A stretch of 64,000 nt of DNA from Vespula vulgaris. Its lineage: Eukaryota; Arthropoda; Insecta; Hymenoptera; Vespidae. The translations under genes and the position numbers were made by a program. The stretch lies in NCBI RefSeq assembly GCF_905475345.1, contig NC_066592.1, positions 923,001 through 987,000 of the forward strand, in the 5' to 3' direction. The stretch's first letter is position 1; every line of letters begins with the position of its first letter. The notes under the pieces were generated by a model. That model had not been told where the DNA came from. It was given only the letters and a program-made list of their open reading frames with translations, and did no database searches. Positions 38,201 through 49,824 of this stretch are shown piece after piece.

Positions 38201-38330
38201 AGTAATAATAGTAGTAGTAGTAGTAGTAGTAGTAGTAGAGTAGTAGTAGGTAATAATAGTAATAATAGATAGTAGTAGTAGTAATAATAATAGTAATAGT
38301 AGCAGTAGTAGTAACGGTGGTGGTAGTAAA
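38201..38330. repeat. (TAG)/(TAA) trinucleotide array
   Basis: About 130 bases of TAG with TAA variants, interrupted by single-base slips near 38238 and 38250 that change phase. On plus it supplies stop codons in one frame; on minus it reads as tyrosine or leucine runs. Not coding. Confidence 0.97.
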
Positions 38331-39191
38331 CGAATCTACTCATCTTGCTGAAGGTACGAAAAGGTTCCCGAGTCGTTCTTGCTTTAGCATCGAGTACATG
38401 TACTTACTTTTCTCTCCTCTCTCGCTCTATCATCCACCTAGTTTTCCTTTTCTCCATCCTCGTAGGAAAGCAAGGGAACGAGAAGGCTTCGCGTTAGTAG
38501 TTCTGTCGATTTAAGGTTGTCGAAGTTGTAAAGCTTCACAAGCGTTCCCTCGGGTTCGCAAGTTTTACTCAGAGTTCTGCCCTCCCACTACTCAGCCATC
38601 ATCGAGCCACCTCCCACAACTCCTCTATACGTTCGCTTACTCGTTCGTTTCTCCCTCGGTCCATCGGCTTTTTTCATCCTCGACTATCTGTACTCGTATG
38701 TCAAAGGAGTCATTTTCCTGTTTCCTGCTCGAACTTTACCGCGATTACTCGTTTGTAAAAGACGGATAATGCCTCTCTCGCTAGCATACCTCGCTTGCTA
38801 AGCTTCTTCCTCTCCCTCACCTCTTCCTCTTCATCCAGGGCGACGCCTGTTAACGGAGTTTTGCCCTTAGGCGAGGACCTGTCCCTCCTTTTGGCGACAC
38901 TCACACTCGTAAATTTCTCGCGAGCCGTTCTAAGTCTTCGTGTACTTACTACTTTATCTTCTCAGTGATATTTACGTATTCACTTTGAATAATATTTTCT
39001 TACTCCCGTCTGCGAATTCGGAATCGAGGAAAAGGAATTTCCTTTTCTCTTTGTTTTCTCTTTCTCTCTCTCTCTCTGTTTTATCTTAACATTTACGATC
39101 GTTAGAACAAGATGACTTCTTTATGGTATAACCTTTTTATGGATTCACTCGAGCCAATCTCAAATCGTTTTTCCATTTTCTGCTTTCAGTC

Positions 39192-39263
39192 ATGAGAGTC
39201 CTAAACGAGTGTCGACGGATGACCGCCACGGTGGTGCAGTTGCATCGACGTAAAAGTGCAGTG

Positions 39264-39266
<3 letters not shown>
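39192..39266 (+). other. Upstream ORF 1 in the candidate leader exon
   Basis: A 24-codon ATG-started frame begins three bases into the candidate exon and has a second in-frame ATG at 39219. It ends with TGA just where the GAC repeat begins. It is in a different frame from the ATG at 39508. If the leader is transcribed, this uORF would be expected to reduce translation of the downstream start. The existence of a transcript is unproven. Confidence 0.25.

Positions 39267-39321
<55 letters not shown>
39264..39321. repeat. (GAC)n array inside the candidate leader exon
   Basis: About nineteen GAC triplets with one AAC and one GGC. They lie between the two upstream ORFs. Confidence 0.96.
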
Positions 39322-39325
39322 TGTG

Positions 39326-39355
39326 ATGACACGATTCGTGGAAGAAATTGTGTAA
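39326..39355 (+). other. Upstream ORF 2 in the candidate leader exon
   Basis: A 9-codon ATG-started frame ending in TAA lies after the GAC repeat and about 150 bases before the ATG at 39508. Its only significance is as a possible translational control element of the candidate leader. Confidence 0.2.
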
Positions 39356-39771
39356 ACGGAGCAACGAGTAGTGTGTGTTTTATTGTTATTATTAGACGAT
39401 TCAGATACTTGATAGTTCGCGTGCCTCTACGTTAAGTCTCTACGAACTACGAAAGGGAGATTTTCGAGGAGGTGCGAAAAGAGTGAAAAACGGGATAAGA
39501 ACAAAAAATGGTGAGTTTGAATTTCGTTTCGACGTAACGCGAATAATAATCTGCTTTTCTCCCTGCTTCTTTCTCGTACTACTCGAGGGGTGAAAAATCG
39601 CAAGGTTTTCCTTTGTCGTTATCGTGGAGGGTCGAAGCGGATTTGAATCTGAATTATCGGTTATTGCAGACGTTATTGCTATATGGGGTTCACTCCTCTT
39701 TCGATAAAAGACGGTAGAATCCACTTGAAAATATGCGTATGTGCTTACCCTTGCAGCTTTAAACACAGCGT

Positions 39772-39773
<2 letters not shown>

Positions 39774-39819
<46 letters not shown>

Positions 39820-39820
39820 G
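39774..39820. repeat. (GA)n microsatellite
   Basis: A pure GA run then GAAA units, about 260 bases into the putative intron after the leader exon. Confidence 0.96.
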
Positions 39821-40029
39821 TGGTGAGTTCGGATCGAAGGGAAAAAGAGGGAGATAGTGATATAGAGGACGACGTCTCTCACTTACGGTGCGCTTACGCG
39901 TCGGTGATTTTTCAATTTGCCACTTTTTTCGTGCCTTTGTACGCGCTATCCCAGCGCTTATCCAGCTTTCGACCCCGGGCAATTTCGGCAATTGATTTTG
40001 TCGCGAGCTTTTTGTTGAAAAAAGAGATC

Positions 40030-40069
40030 GAAAGAGAGAAAAAGAGAGAAAGAGAGAGAGAGAGAGAGA
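40030..40069. repeat. (GA)n microsatellite
   Basis: GAAA units then a pure GA run. Confidence 0.94.
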
Positions 40070-40583
40070 TCAGCATACGACCTAGCAGAACAATAGGTTC
40101 TTTGCTTTTTAACGGAATATTTCTATATCCGGGACATTCGACCGTCTGTCAAATTTTTATTCGTTTTAATGAAATACGTTTCCTAGCGAATCTAATTCGG
40201 ATTAAAAGGTTTTGTCGTTAATGGTATAAAATTTATGAGTGATATATGTTTATGTGATTCCATATAGTTACATACATTTACAGAAATCTTTTTAGTCTAT
40301 TTAAAAAAAATTGCGAGATTAAGTAATTAGTAAATTTAGTGTTTGAAGTGGTACGAGCAAAAGAAATATAGAAAATGGAGAATAAAGAGATAGAGAGTAG
40401 GTAATATCAAAAGTTCTCGAACAAGGACGATCTGAAAAGTAACCGCTCGTTTCTATGTAAGAGCAGCGAAACACTCGGCGCTGATATTCAAAAGGGTCGT
40501 AAGGGCGGCACGAATAAACGCAAAATACTCGCTTATATCCTCTGCTATAAATAAAGAGCGGCTGAGAGGACGAGTTATCCAGA

Positions 40584-40595
40584 GGCTCGCGAGCC
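40584..40595. other. 12-bp perfect palindrome
   Basis: GGCTCGCGAGCC is its own reverse complement. A second near-palindrome, GCGCGTATATGCGC, lies 30 bases on at 40627-40640. The region is CpG-rich. Confidence 0.5.
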
Positions 40596-40838
40596 AACCA
40601 CCCTCGCTGCACTGTCTTTCTCTCTTGCGCGTATATGCGCTCGCGTACACGCACTCGTGAAAAATGCATACGAAACGTCAAATGCACTCGGCGCGGTCCA
40701 TCAAAATGCAAATATCTTTTATCCACGGGAGATAATGTATGCGTCCGTCGAGAATCAGTATTCAGGTTGAGCCCGTCCGATACGCCTCTCTCATCCGTGC
40801 TTCTCGCCGTAGAAAAGTGCACACACACATGCATACAC

Positions 40839-40862
40839 AGAAAAAGAGAGAGAGAGAGAGAG
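40839..40862. repeat. Short (GA)n microsatellite
   Basis: A GA run of about 24 bases in a region with CA and CG alternation. Confidence 0.92.
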
Positions 40863-41320
40863 CCATATGCACGCGCGCGCAGACTCACAGACACAGTCGT
40901 AGACAGAGAGAAATACTTATATATGTATATCTAACGCGTGAGCCACGCGTATATCGAATGTGCTTGCTGAAAAGGGGGGTCCTCTTCTTCTATGAGATAG
41001 AAAGAGACGAATAGAAGTTGAAAACGTGAGGGTCTACATTGCTTTTTGGCATATAACTATGGGATACACAAAGAAACCCTTCAAAGAGACGATCTTCTTC
41101 CCTTAGCTTCTTAGCTGAAATCTTTATTTTACGATCGAACCCATCGTCTTCTTTCTAGATACTCTACCTCCTTCTTTTATCTTATCGATCGTCCGTCCGA
41201 CTCACCATGCACTACCGACTGGATCTCTGTGTCCGTTTCGAAATTGCTTTGACCTAAAGCGGAACCAATTTTAATTGATACGATACGCTTACGAGGGTCT
41301 AGAGACAGGCCGAGTACCTT

Positions 41321-41350
41321 CGTCGTTGTCGTCGTCGTCGTCGTCGTCGG
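41321..41350. repeat. (CGT)n microsatellite
   Basis: About ten CGT units with one TTG break. Confidence 0.94.
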
Positions 41351-42332
41351 CGTCCCTTTTTATTCGACGATCGACTCTAGATAGGTCAGCTGCTCCAGAT
41401 AGCCCATTTTCTTTCGCTATTTTTCTTTATTTTCTTCTATTTTTCTTTTTTTTTCCTTTTTTTTTTCTTGATAAGCAAGATCCAATTTTGTTTGAAATCG
41501 TCCTAGGACTTGATCAGAGCTTGATATCTCTTGAGTAAAACGTGTCGATAAGTTCACGAATGATTTTTCACCTTCTTTTTCCTCTTTTTTTCTTTTTTTT
41601 TACATTTCAAATATCTTCGCTGATATATTATTATAAATTTGACATTATTCGTTCCGATTCATCGAGTCGAATAAGACGTCATTGAACGTAACACGGAAAT
41701 TAACGTGTTCTTAATATAGCTCGAATGGGTTATACTGAGGTAATTAAAGCATAGTACTCAAGGAGTTTTAAACCGAAGGTAAACTGTTTTCTTACTGTAA
41801 TTCTCGTTGGAAACTCTGTTAAAGGCCACCCTTTTTACGTCAAATAAATAACGTCGGTTGTAAATCAATTCGAATGGGCAGGGTTCTGCGCCCTTCTTGA
41901 ATTTTCCTAATAGTCGAATACACCGCTTGGAAAATCTAATCTTCTTTCTCGTCTAGAATGTTTTTACGAAAGTTCTCTATAGATAGAAACGTACCTATCG
42001 ACGTGTACAAAGGGCTAAGGTCTTCTCCCTTTGGACCTTCGTATTTATCCAAGTCGAAGGCTTAGAGAAACGTACGATCTTATCGCGAGTTAAATTGAAT
42101 CGAGCTCGGGTCTATGATGGAAATTGAGAAAAGGCTAGGGAAGTGTCGAGAAGGTTGAAAGAAAAATGGAAGGAGAGAGACAGGTGTAAACGCGAACGCA
42201 TTGTAGCCTTCTAGTAAACTCGAGAGTCGATCGTATCTGCATACAAAAGAGATACTCTAGTTGAAGCCCTCCGTTATTATATACATCGCGACTATCGTTC
42301 GTATATATTCTTTCGTTCGAATGCAAACTGTT

Positions 42333-42446
42333 AAGAAAAAAAAAAAAGAAAAAAAAGAAGGAAAAGAAAAACTTACCGTGTCATTAATGTCATTAAAAAA
42401 AAATAAAAAAAAATGAAAAAAGAAAAAAAAAGAAAAGAAAAAGAAA
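42333..42446. repeat. A-rich tracts
   Basis: A-rich segments at 42333-42371 and 42392-42446 around a short unique spacer. Confidence 0.9.
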
Positions 42447-43088
42447 CTGTCCTAATACGTTACAGTTAATTAAATTTTAAATATTAAATATCTTCGACAA
42501 GTTGAATTCGATACACATATGATACGACGATATTTTACAAAAGGCTCAAGAAAATTGTATTGTCATAATAGAAGGAATGCTTATCAGATAGGTGTTATTA
42601 TCTCAATGCGTTTTACGATGTATTCTACAGACCTATAAAAGAAGTAACGTACTCGTACGTGTATTACGGTATTAACGTGTCTATTCAGAGTCGTTAATAG
42701 TGCCATTAAAACGTGAACGAATGTGTGTGACCGCGGTGTGCATAAAAATGATTACTTTCGCTGTCAGAGAAACTCTCTTTTAGCTTTATCGATCGCACGT
42801 TCTTCGACACATAAGGTATCTTTTTCTAGAAATAAAAGAAAAAGTAATTATTTCGTAACTATAGTACGATAATACTATCGTAAAGTTTATATTTTTTGGA
42901 TCTTGGAAATAAAAAAAAAAACAAGTATACTTATAACATAATAAATAGAAAAAACGTGTAAGTATTATTTGATATCGCTCCATTAAGAAAAATCGAGAGT
43001 ACTGAACGTTATCTCGCGTGTGGAATGCAAAATGCAATATGCAGATTTCCGTTACACGTAGGTGCAACGATTAAAGTTCCTACTCTTT

Positions 43089-43090
<2 letters not shown>

Positions 43091-43132
<42 letters not shown>
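43091..43132. repeat. (AT)n microsatellite
   Basis: An uninterrupted AT run of about 42 bases. Confidence 0.97.
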
Positions 43133-43139
<7 letters not shown>

Positions 43140-43449
43140 GATTTCTTTTTATTACTTTTCCCAGAGTTCACTTTAATTTGGATTAATCTTTTCCTCGCTA
43201 TTTTTATCATACGACGATGCATGCAATCGTCGTAAATTAGCTCGAGTGAAGTTGGAAATTAATTTCTTAAAAAGAAAAAAAAAGAAGGAAAAAGAAGAAT
43301 CTTTTGAAAAAAAAGAACTTAACGTCGACGATATAAGCAGAGAGATATCATGCGTTTCTCATACGGTTTTATTCCGATGAAAGTTTTCAACGATCCCGAG
43401 ATTTCGATTGGACGAGCATCAACGAGCGTGCCGTTTAAACGATCGCTGG

Positions 43450-43490
43450 TATAAAAAGCTTAAATATCTCTCCTTCTCACACATATACAG
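43450..43490 (+). promoter_or_regulatory. TATA-type core promoter candidate
   Basis: TATAAAAAG starts at 43450. A pyrimidine-rich TTCTCACAC lies about 29 bases downstream (A at 43479), the usual TATA-to-start distance. GATTGG, a reverse CCAAT box, lies roughly 45 bases upstream. The sequence after it (43500-43700) shows no recognisable ORF. TATA-like words are common in AT-rich DNA, so this is weak. Confidence 0.2.
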
Positions 43491-43954
43491 TTATTCTCTC
43501 CTTCTCCCTCTTCCTATTCCCGTCGAAAGCCTTTAGCAAAATCGACCCATTTGAGGGAAGTTCGCGTGATCACGAACGAGCGGTGGCCCTTTAAGTTTCG
43601 TGATTCCTTCCTTCGTCAGGAGCTTTCTCGACGATCCTTTCCAAGTTCGAATTCCTATTCGAATGGTACTTTATCGGTTAGTAGGACGACGATTTCGTTC
43701 TAAGTATATTGCAAATCTTCAAGGGCCTTTTAACAAAATTCTTCCAGATCCGATAATGATCTGGTGAATTTGTAGAAATCCATGCATGTATATAAGTTTC
43801 ACTGAAGTTCCGAAGATGAAAGTCATCGTAGAGAAACGTGCTCGAGAAGATATAGGTCAAGAGAGAAAATCTCTAAGGGGTATGGAGAAGGAGGATCTAA
43901 GCCTAGGTGGGAGCAGCAAATTTCCTGTGAAATTCTAGTAAACTATTAAGTGTT

Positions 43955-44046
43955 GAGAGAGAGAGAGAGAGAGACAGGGTATATGACGAAGGAGTAAAAG
44001 GAGAGGGGAACTAGCGAGAAAGAGAGAGAGAGAGGAAGGGAGGGAA
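43955..44046. repeat. Two short GA tracts
   Basis: GA at 43955-43974 and GA/GGAAG at 44016-44046. Confidence 0.92.
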
Positions 44047-45627
44047 GTTAAGAGACGCGTGAGGCCCAACAGCAACAGGGGTCGGACAGTTAATTTATTA
44101 CGCTGGTTTCGAGTCCGTCGCTTGTTACGCGACCGAGTTGTAGAAAATTTGCATGCGCAAACTCGCGTGGAATCACGAGGGACGCTTGCATACTAAGTTA
44201 TCGTCGGAGCACGGCGCTGCTTGCCTAGCCTCGGAATGGGCGGAGTGAAAGCTTCGGTTGAAGTGGTGAGGTGGATTGCAAGCAAGGGGGAAGAAAATTG
44301 CGAATGGAAACGCGAAGGAAGGAAGGAAGGTAAAGAGACGGGACGGTCAAATTATAAAAGCTACCGACACAACGGAGACGATGACGATGAAGACTCTACG
44401 GTAGAATTCCCAATTTCAGAACAAAAGCTACGGAGTAGAACGTAGCCACAGTCGTATTACTTGCCTCGGTTGAGAAAGTCAAACTCCTCGGTTTTACCTT
44501 TCCCCCTCGTATATACTGGGAAAGAGCGAGAAAATAGAAAATTAACTTCGGTTTAATCCGTCAGGCAAGCGCGTACTAATTAACTGACGTCTACTTCAAT
44601 CGTCTACTAAATAGTCCATCGAATCGCAAAGCTCCGTTTCCTTTACCACAATGCCGTTTCGACTAAAATTTACTAAATCCCTGAAAAGTTACGCGACGAT
44701 TCGATTCGTCTAAAGTCGGCTTAACACTTTCCGATTTCCTGCATTTTCGAGTTCGCGCATTCTAACAATCTTAAACAAAAGAGATAATCCTGCTTACAAT
44801 GGAGAAACTTTTGAAACGTTGGGCTCGTAAGCGTTAGATAAATTTTATGATTTTTCTATTTCCTTTTTTTCTCTCTCTTTTCTTTTATTTTAATTTTTTT
44901 TTTATTTTCTTTCGTCTTCTAACGTCAACAATTATTAGACCGAAAGTTGTATGAGTTTTTAAAAGTTAAAGAAGTTAGCTTCGTGGACTGACAATTATCT
45001 CGTCGTGTTGTAATTGGCAATAATAGGACCGCGAACGTTTCGAAACGAGAGATTTACCTTTATGCATCCGCAGTTGCGGTATAGTCGTTTACGTGTTGGA
45101 AAATGAACGGAAAGGAGTGAGTGTTGAGGGTTGGTATGCAGGGTTAAAAGGGGAATGCAGAAGAGGGTTCTTGCGTATACGTGGCCATTACTATCAGCGT
45201 GCTGCCAATAATAGACGAACCAGTTCACGGATTCCAATCATCGCGCCGATGAAACGCGCAATCACGTTCGCATAAACCATAAACCTTCGGATTATCTTCG
45301 GACGTTCTCGGTTGCCGATCGGTTTTCGAAAGTCGTCGTTCGGTGTGTCAAGTCGCGTGGAAAACGTAAAATCCTCTTTTATATCTGCACCGGCACGGCC
45401 GATTTCGATAATGCGGATATGATTTTCCGCAAAAATTCTATCTCTGCTTTTTCCTCCCTTCTCTTTCTCCCGTTCTTTCTCTTTACATGATAACATATTG
45501 TTATCTCGAGTTTATTATCATTATAATGGAAAAAAGATAGCGAATGTGTGTCAATTTTTATCTGACTTGTGTCGAAAGTTTGTTTTTTGTTCGAGAGATT
45601 CATTATTTTAGTCACGCTGAACATGCA

Positions 45628-45648
45628 GAGAAAGAGAGAAAGAAAGAA

Positions 45649-45696
<48 letters not shown>
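45628..45696. repeat. (GA)n microsatellite
   Basis: AAAGA units leading into a pure GA core of about 40 bases (45652-45692). Confidence 0.97.
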
Positions 45697-45697
<1 letters not shown>

Positions 45698-46111
45698 TAA
45701 AGGAGAAAAAAGGAAAAGAATATCTCAGTATTCTTTACTCTTCGATTTAAATATGGTAATCCTCTTGCATCGTATTTTTACAAGTCTAATTCCGTTCTTT
45801 ATCCGCAAGTTCATCGTCCGCTCGTTTGTTTGTGACACACTTTTCCTACGGAATAAAGGAAACAATCGGACAGAAAATTAATAAAGATGTAAAGCTGGGA
45901 TGAGAGAGATAGAAAAAAGGGGTGGGAAGAGCAAACGAAAGGATAAGAATGAAAAGCTCTCAGCGAATGTGAGAAACGGTGGAAAATTAAAAGAACGAGG
46001 GAAACATTTTCCCACCATCAAACGAGGAAATAATGAGAGAGAGAATCATTACGAACTTGTTTCCCGTTTTTCTTATACTCGTCATCTTGTCTTTATGTTG
46101 GACGTACATAA

Positions 46112-46164
46112 GTGTGTGTGTGTATATATATTATATATATAAAATATATAAAATATATATATAT
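46112..46164. repeat. (GT)(AT) compound
   Basis: A short GT run followed by AT and AAAATATA units. Confidence 0.93.
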
Positions 46165-48576
46165 GTTAACTTCACAAAGCGCGTTCACTTACCTCGAGCA
46201 ACGAGATCGAATTTCTTTTCAACGGGTCGATCATTGGTAATATTATTCTCTTCGATGAAGAGTTCCAAGAGGTTTCAAGAGGTTCTTTCTTCTTCCTACT
46301 CTTTTCTTTGTATTCTTTTGTCCCTTGGCAAAGGCAGACCATAATGGATTTACTTGTCCACTCTTTCCTTGCAAACCGCACGATCGATCGTCGTTTCATG
46401 TAATTTTCTACGATGATTCGGTGCCTGAAAATGTAATAGTAACATTATCGATAAGCGGATTGACCTCCGCAATAGTCATCATCTTACAATGCGTCTTTGC
46501 TAACAAAGATCGTGATCTTCCTTCTACGCTGTTCGCTCCTTTTTCATTTATCGCAAATCGCAATTTTTTTTCTTTTTGTTTTTTCTTTTTTCACCTATCG
46601 AAATCCTCCTACCGAAATTTTCAGAGCGATCTACCTTTATGTTTTATATGAATAGATTTGCGATCATCGATCCGATCATTAATTTTAATGTTCGTGCGTT
46701 TTAACGAGTCGCAATTAAAGAGCCGAATTATGCATAAATTATTGTACAACGAAAGCCTCGAAATTGATTTAATATATATTTTAAATTTGATGATGAAATG
46801 AATATTACTCCGATTGCCCTCGGGTACATCCATTTTTTCCAGCATATCTATCTAATTGTAAATGTAATGAAGGTACGTTATTATAGTAATGCGCTTTAAA
46901 ATTTGTACGATATTCTTACTTATTAACGGAATATTATGAGAAGTATGCTTTGTTACGTTACTACGATAACATTTCTCGATAAATTAAATTTTCATTTATG
47001 CATATGAAATAACGGAACGTCGACGTGCGAGTAATAATAGAATAATTAGGGTTTAGGGATGTTATTTAATACAAACATACATTAAGTGTGATAGAATATT
47101 AACTATGATTATAACTTCGATTAGTTCAGTTTACTTGGTTCCTACTTAGTCATCGAGTTCATTAAATAATCGCGTATATAACGTTCGATAATTCACATTT
47201 CGTAAGTTTATCACGGCCCACGATTAATATTTCACGGCCGATTCAAGGTAGCTTTATCGCTGACAAATTTTACCGACATTACCCGGTATTCGAGAGAACA
47301 GCTTTTCGGGAACTTTAAATTACGAAATCCACGGCAAAAGCATTCGATAATTTAGCGACGGAACATTTTCCCATCGCCTAGAGCGAACTTCGCTCGAAAC
47401 TTTTGAATTTAACCATTGAGGTTCCCCCGAGTAACAGCGTAGACAAGCGTGTTTAATTTGTATCGATTGATCTTAGCTAGTCATACGAAATGCTTTTTCA
47501 ATGGAACGTATTTGTGTGATTAAAATAATGACGATAAGAAATATTAAACGTTTCCAACGGAACAGAAGGAAAGAGGCCGGCTATTTCTAGTTTATTATAG
47601 TTTCGGTATCGCATTCGATGCCTGTATTGCTGGTTGAGTTTATCGATCGAAGAAAATAAGAAGGGCACTCCAACGAGCCGATTCTTATCGTTCATAGGCC
47701 ATCGTGTTGCCGGAGAGAAGAATATTGCTCGTCCGCACGTGTTCGAAGGGAGACCGACTCCGATATCAAGCGTAGCTTTCTCAAACAAGCTTATGTTTAC
47801 GTCGTGACGTCGTGACGGACCCTGCTTCGGTGTTAGCGGGGAACTCGAAAAACGAATAGTCGAATAGATCGTAGCGCGCGCCCACGCGCACGACACCCCT
47901 TCTTTGCTCGAACTCCTTTCTGTCCACCCTCGAGACCTCTGTGTCTTTCTCGATTCTCTCTTCTAGGTTGGGACTGATCAGAGACAACTGATAGCCGCAC
48001 CTCACGAAAGGGGTTTCAACGTCGTTTTCATTTTCTTCCTACTCGCAGTCTGACTCAACCAACACGCATTTAGACGGAAAGCAATAAAGTTAAGTGTAAA
48101 CAGTACCTCCGAACGGGTTGCACGATCCCCTTTTCTCTTTAAGATGACCTTACGACTTTCTTTTTCCTTCTCGGGTGGGGTCGAATGATGTGGACTACCG
48201 AATTGACAGATCGATCAACGAACTATGTAACGCGATAGTCAAACGGAAACACGTGAGTTTCGGATTGAATTTTATCTCGAATATCACGTGCACGTGTCGT
48301 TCACGTTTACTTAGTATTTTAATTAACAAAAGTAATTATCCCGTGTACAATTTAAATATTTCAGACCTGTGACGAAGAGAAGTAACTTAACGATTACAAT
48401 TTTTTAATTAACGTAAATGTTCATTATAATTCAGCTAGTATATTTTGGAAAAACCCTTTTCATCGTAAATACGTTGACTACCACGAAATGATCCCTCAAA
48501 AGAGGGGTAGCACTAGGGACAGAGAACGGTGCGTGCTTTATCCATTTTGGTTGGGACCAAAAACATGGACTCGGTC

Positions 48577-48586
48577 ACTCTCCCTT

Positions 48587-48617
<31 letters not shown>

Positions 48618-48627
48618 ATTTCTATCT
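48577..48627. repeat. (CT)n microsatellite
   Basis: A CT tract with one CGCTC break. Confidence 0.94.
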
Positions 48628-49036
48628 CCGGTTCTCTCACACACCATGTAGAAAAAGGTGGAACACATGGGTTTATACATGCGAGACACATAAATATGAA
48701 CTCTTGTTCGGTGGCATTAGAAGCTTATCGTTATTCCGCACACGTTGCCTGTTCGTCGCAGGCCACCGGCACTAACTACTTGCGTTACGAGTCGACCAAG
48801 AACCTCCTTTGGGTAGATAAACAACAAGGGGAGCGATCACCTTCACTACTACACCAACAACCAGTAACCAGTACCAAGAACCTACGGATCGCACCTCTCG
48901 ATGGCTATAAGCATTTAATTTGCATAGAAACGCGACTAACTTTGGCTATTAAACGCTCCACGCCTCGAAACTCCGGCCAGTTTTCAATTACCAAGATGGC
49001 AAATCTTGAGAGCTTCCATTCGGTCTTTCCAATGTA

Positions 49037-49089
49037 CTCTCTCTTTATCTCTCTCTCTATCTATCTATCTATCCATCTATCTATCTATT
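49037..49089. repeat. CT and (CTAT)n compound
   Basis: A CT run passing into about eight CTAT units with one CCAT variant. Confidence 0.95.
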
Positions 49090-49516
49090 GATCTTCATCG
49101 GGAGTGACCAAATCTTAATCAATTTCTCTGACGAAAATACGAACGTCTGCGGAATTCTTCGGACGGAATTAGGATCAGCGTCGCAAAGGATTACCTTCGA
49201 TCTTCAGGAAACCATCTATGTCCACTACGAAGGATAATTCTAAATCCCCTGCAGCTTTAATCGTACCTATCTGTTATAACCTATCTAATGAAAACCTATC
49301 CAAGAAAATATGAAACTTTACTGAAATGTATATTTCCGGCTCTAAATACAATTAGAGAAAATGTGGTTGTAAGAGAAAATGTTCGAAGTAAATTAAAGAA
49401 TTTTCGTCTTGGTCGAAAAATCAAAGAGATACTTTTCACGATGGAAAATTCTTAATCATGTTCGAATCGACGTTCGATGAGAGGTATTGAGGATCGTGAA
49501 ACGAAGAGACGCACGC

Positions 49517-49686
49517 TTTTTCTCCCTCCCTCCCTCCCTCTCCCTCTCTCTCTCTCTCTTTCTTTTTATCTCTCACTCGAATAAATTGCGAAAGGCAGGC
49601 CACTTTGTTAGTACGATCTGAACGTGCGATCGCATAAAGCAAGCACCCATTTCTTCCTTTAAGCGTTCATACACCCACTTCTTCTC

Positions 49687-49742
<56 letters not shown>

Positions 49743-49746
49743 CTTT
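49517..49746. repeat. Two CT tracts
   Basis: CCCT/CT at 49517-49575 and a long CT run at 49681-49746 (pure core about 40 bases). Confidence 0.95.
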
Positions 49747-49808
49747 ATTCCGCTCATTTTACAGCAAGTCCAATGCTTATTCAACGAAAGCACCGTTGCC
49801 TCCTAGAA

Positions 49809-49824
49809 AGCTGCAGCTGCAGCT
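49809..49824. promoter_or_regulatory. 16-bp palindrome with E-box CAGCTG
   Basis: AGCTGCAGCTGCAGCT is a perfect 16-bp inverted repeat, with CAGCTG centred at 49814-49819 and CTGCAG on each side. CAGCTG is a class A bHLH E-box (Achaete-Scute/Daughterless type). Because the unit is also a 6-bp repeat, chance expansion is an alternative. Confidence 0.35.

Larger units (their letters stand above)
28154..39189. other. Gene-free stretch, centre
   Basis: Unique sequence with GAC, GGAA and TAG arrays. An ATG-started frame at 34630-34875 (+), 81 codons, contains CDCNVC and ends CECL; it resembles nothing known to me and is not called. GC-richer patches lie at 35320-35365, 36540-36650 and 37180-37330 without recognisable coding content. 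Everything here would be upstream of, or in a 5' intron before, the candidate leader exon at 39190. Confidence 0.65.
39190..39510 (+). other. Candidate 5' leader exon ending on a start codon
   Basis: This is the best exon candidate in the window. Seen: a pyrimidine-rich tract followed by TTTCAG ends at 39189, a good 3' splice site. The segment runs 321 bases and ends in ACAAAAAATG, directly followed by GTGAGTTTG, a near-consensus 5' splice site. The ATG at 39508-39510 has an A-rich context like insect start sites. Two short upstream ORFs lie inside: 39192-39266 (24 codons plus stop, with a second in-frame ATG) and 39326-39355 (9 codons plus stop). A GAC repeat at 39264-39321 sits between them. 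Known: leader exons that carry only the initiator codon and precede long introns occur in insect developmental and neural genes. Inference: a plus-strand gene continues to the right, with its next exon probably outside the window. The gene cannot be named. A minus-strand open frame overlapping 39440-39991 is serine/leucine-rich from a GA tract and was not accepted. Confidence 0.4.

Noticed and set aside
39440..39991. 183-codon minus frame
   Set aside because: The central SLSLSL run comes from a GA microsatellite, the flanks show no domain, and it overlaps the better-supported plus-strand leader exon.
40319..40894. Longest open frame in the window (191 codons, minus)
   Set aside because: It starts at GTG, its hydrophobic N-terminal part is translated from a GA tract, a plus-strand frame overlaps it, and no domain is recognisable.
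47047..47059. TTAGGGTTTAGGG, resembling a plant telomere repeat
   Set aside because: Only two partial units; insect telomeres use TTAGG or have lost it.
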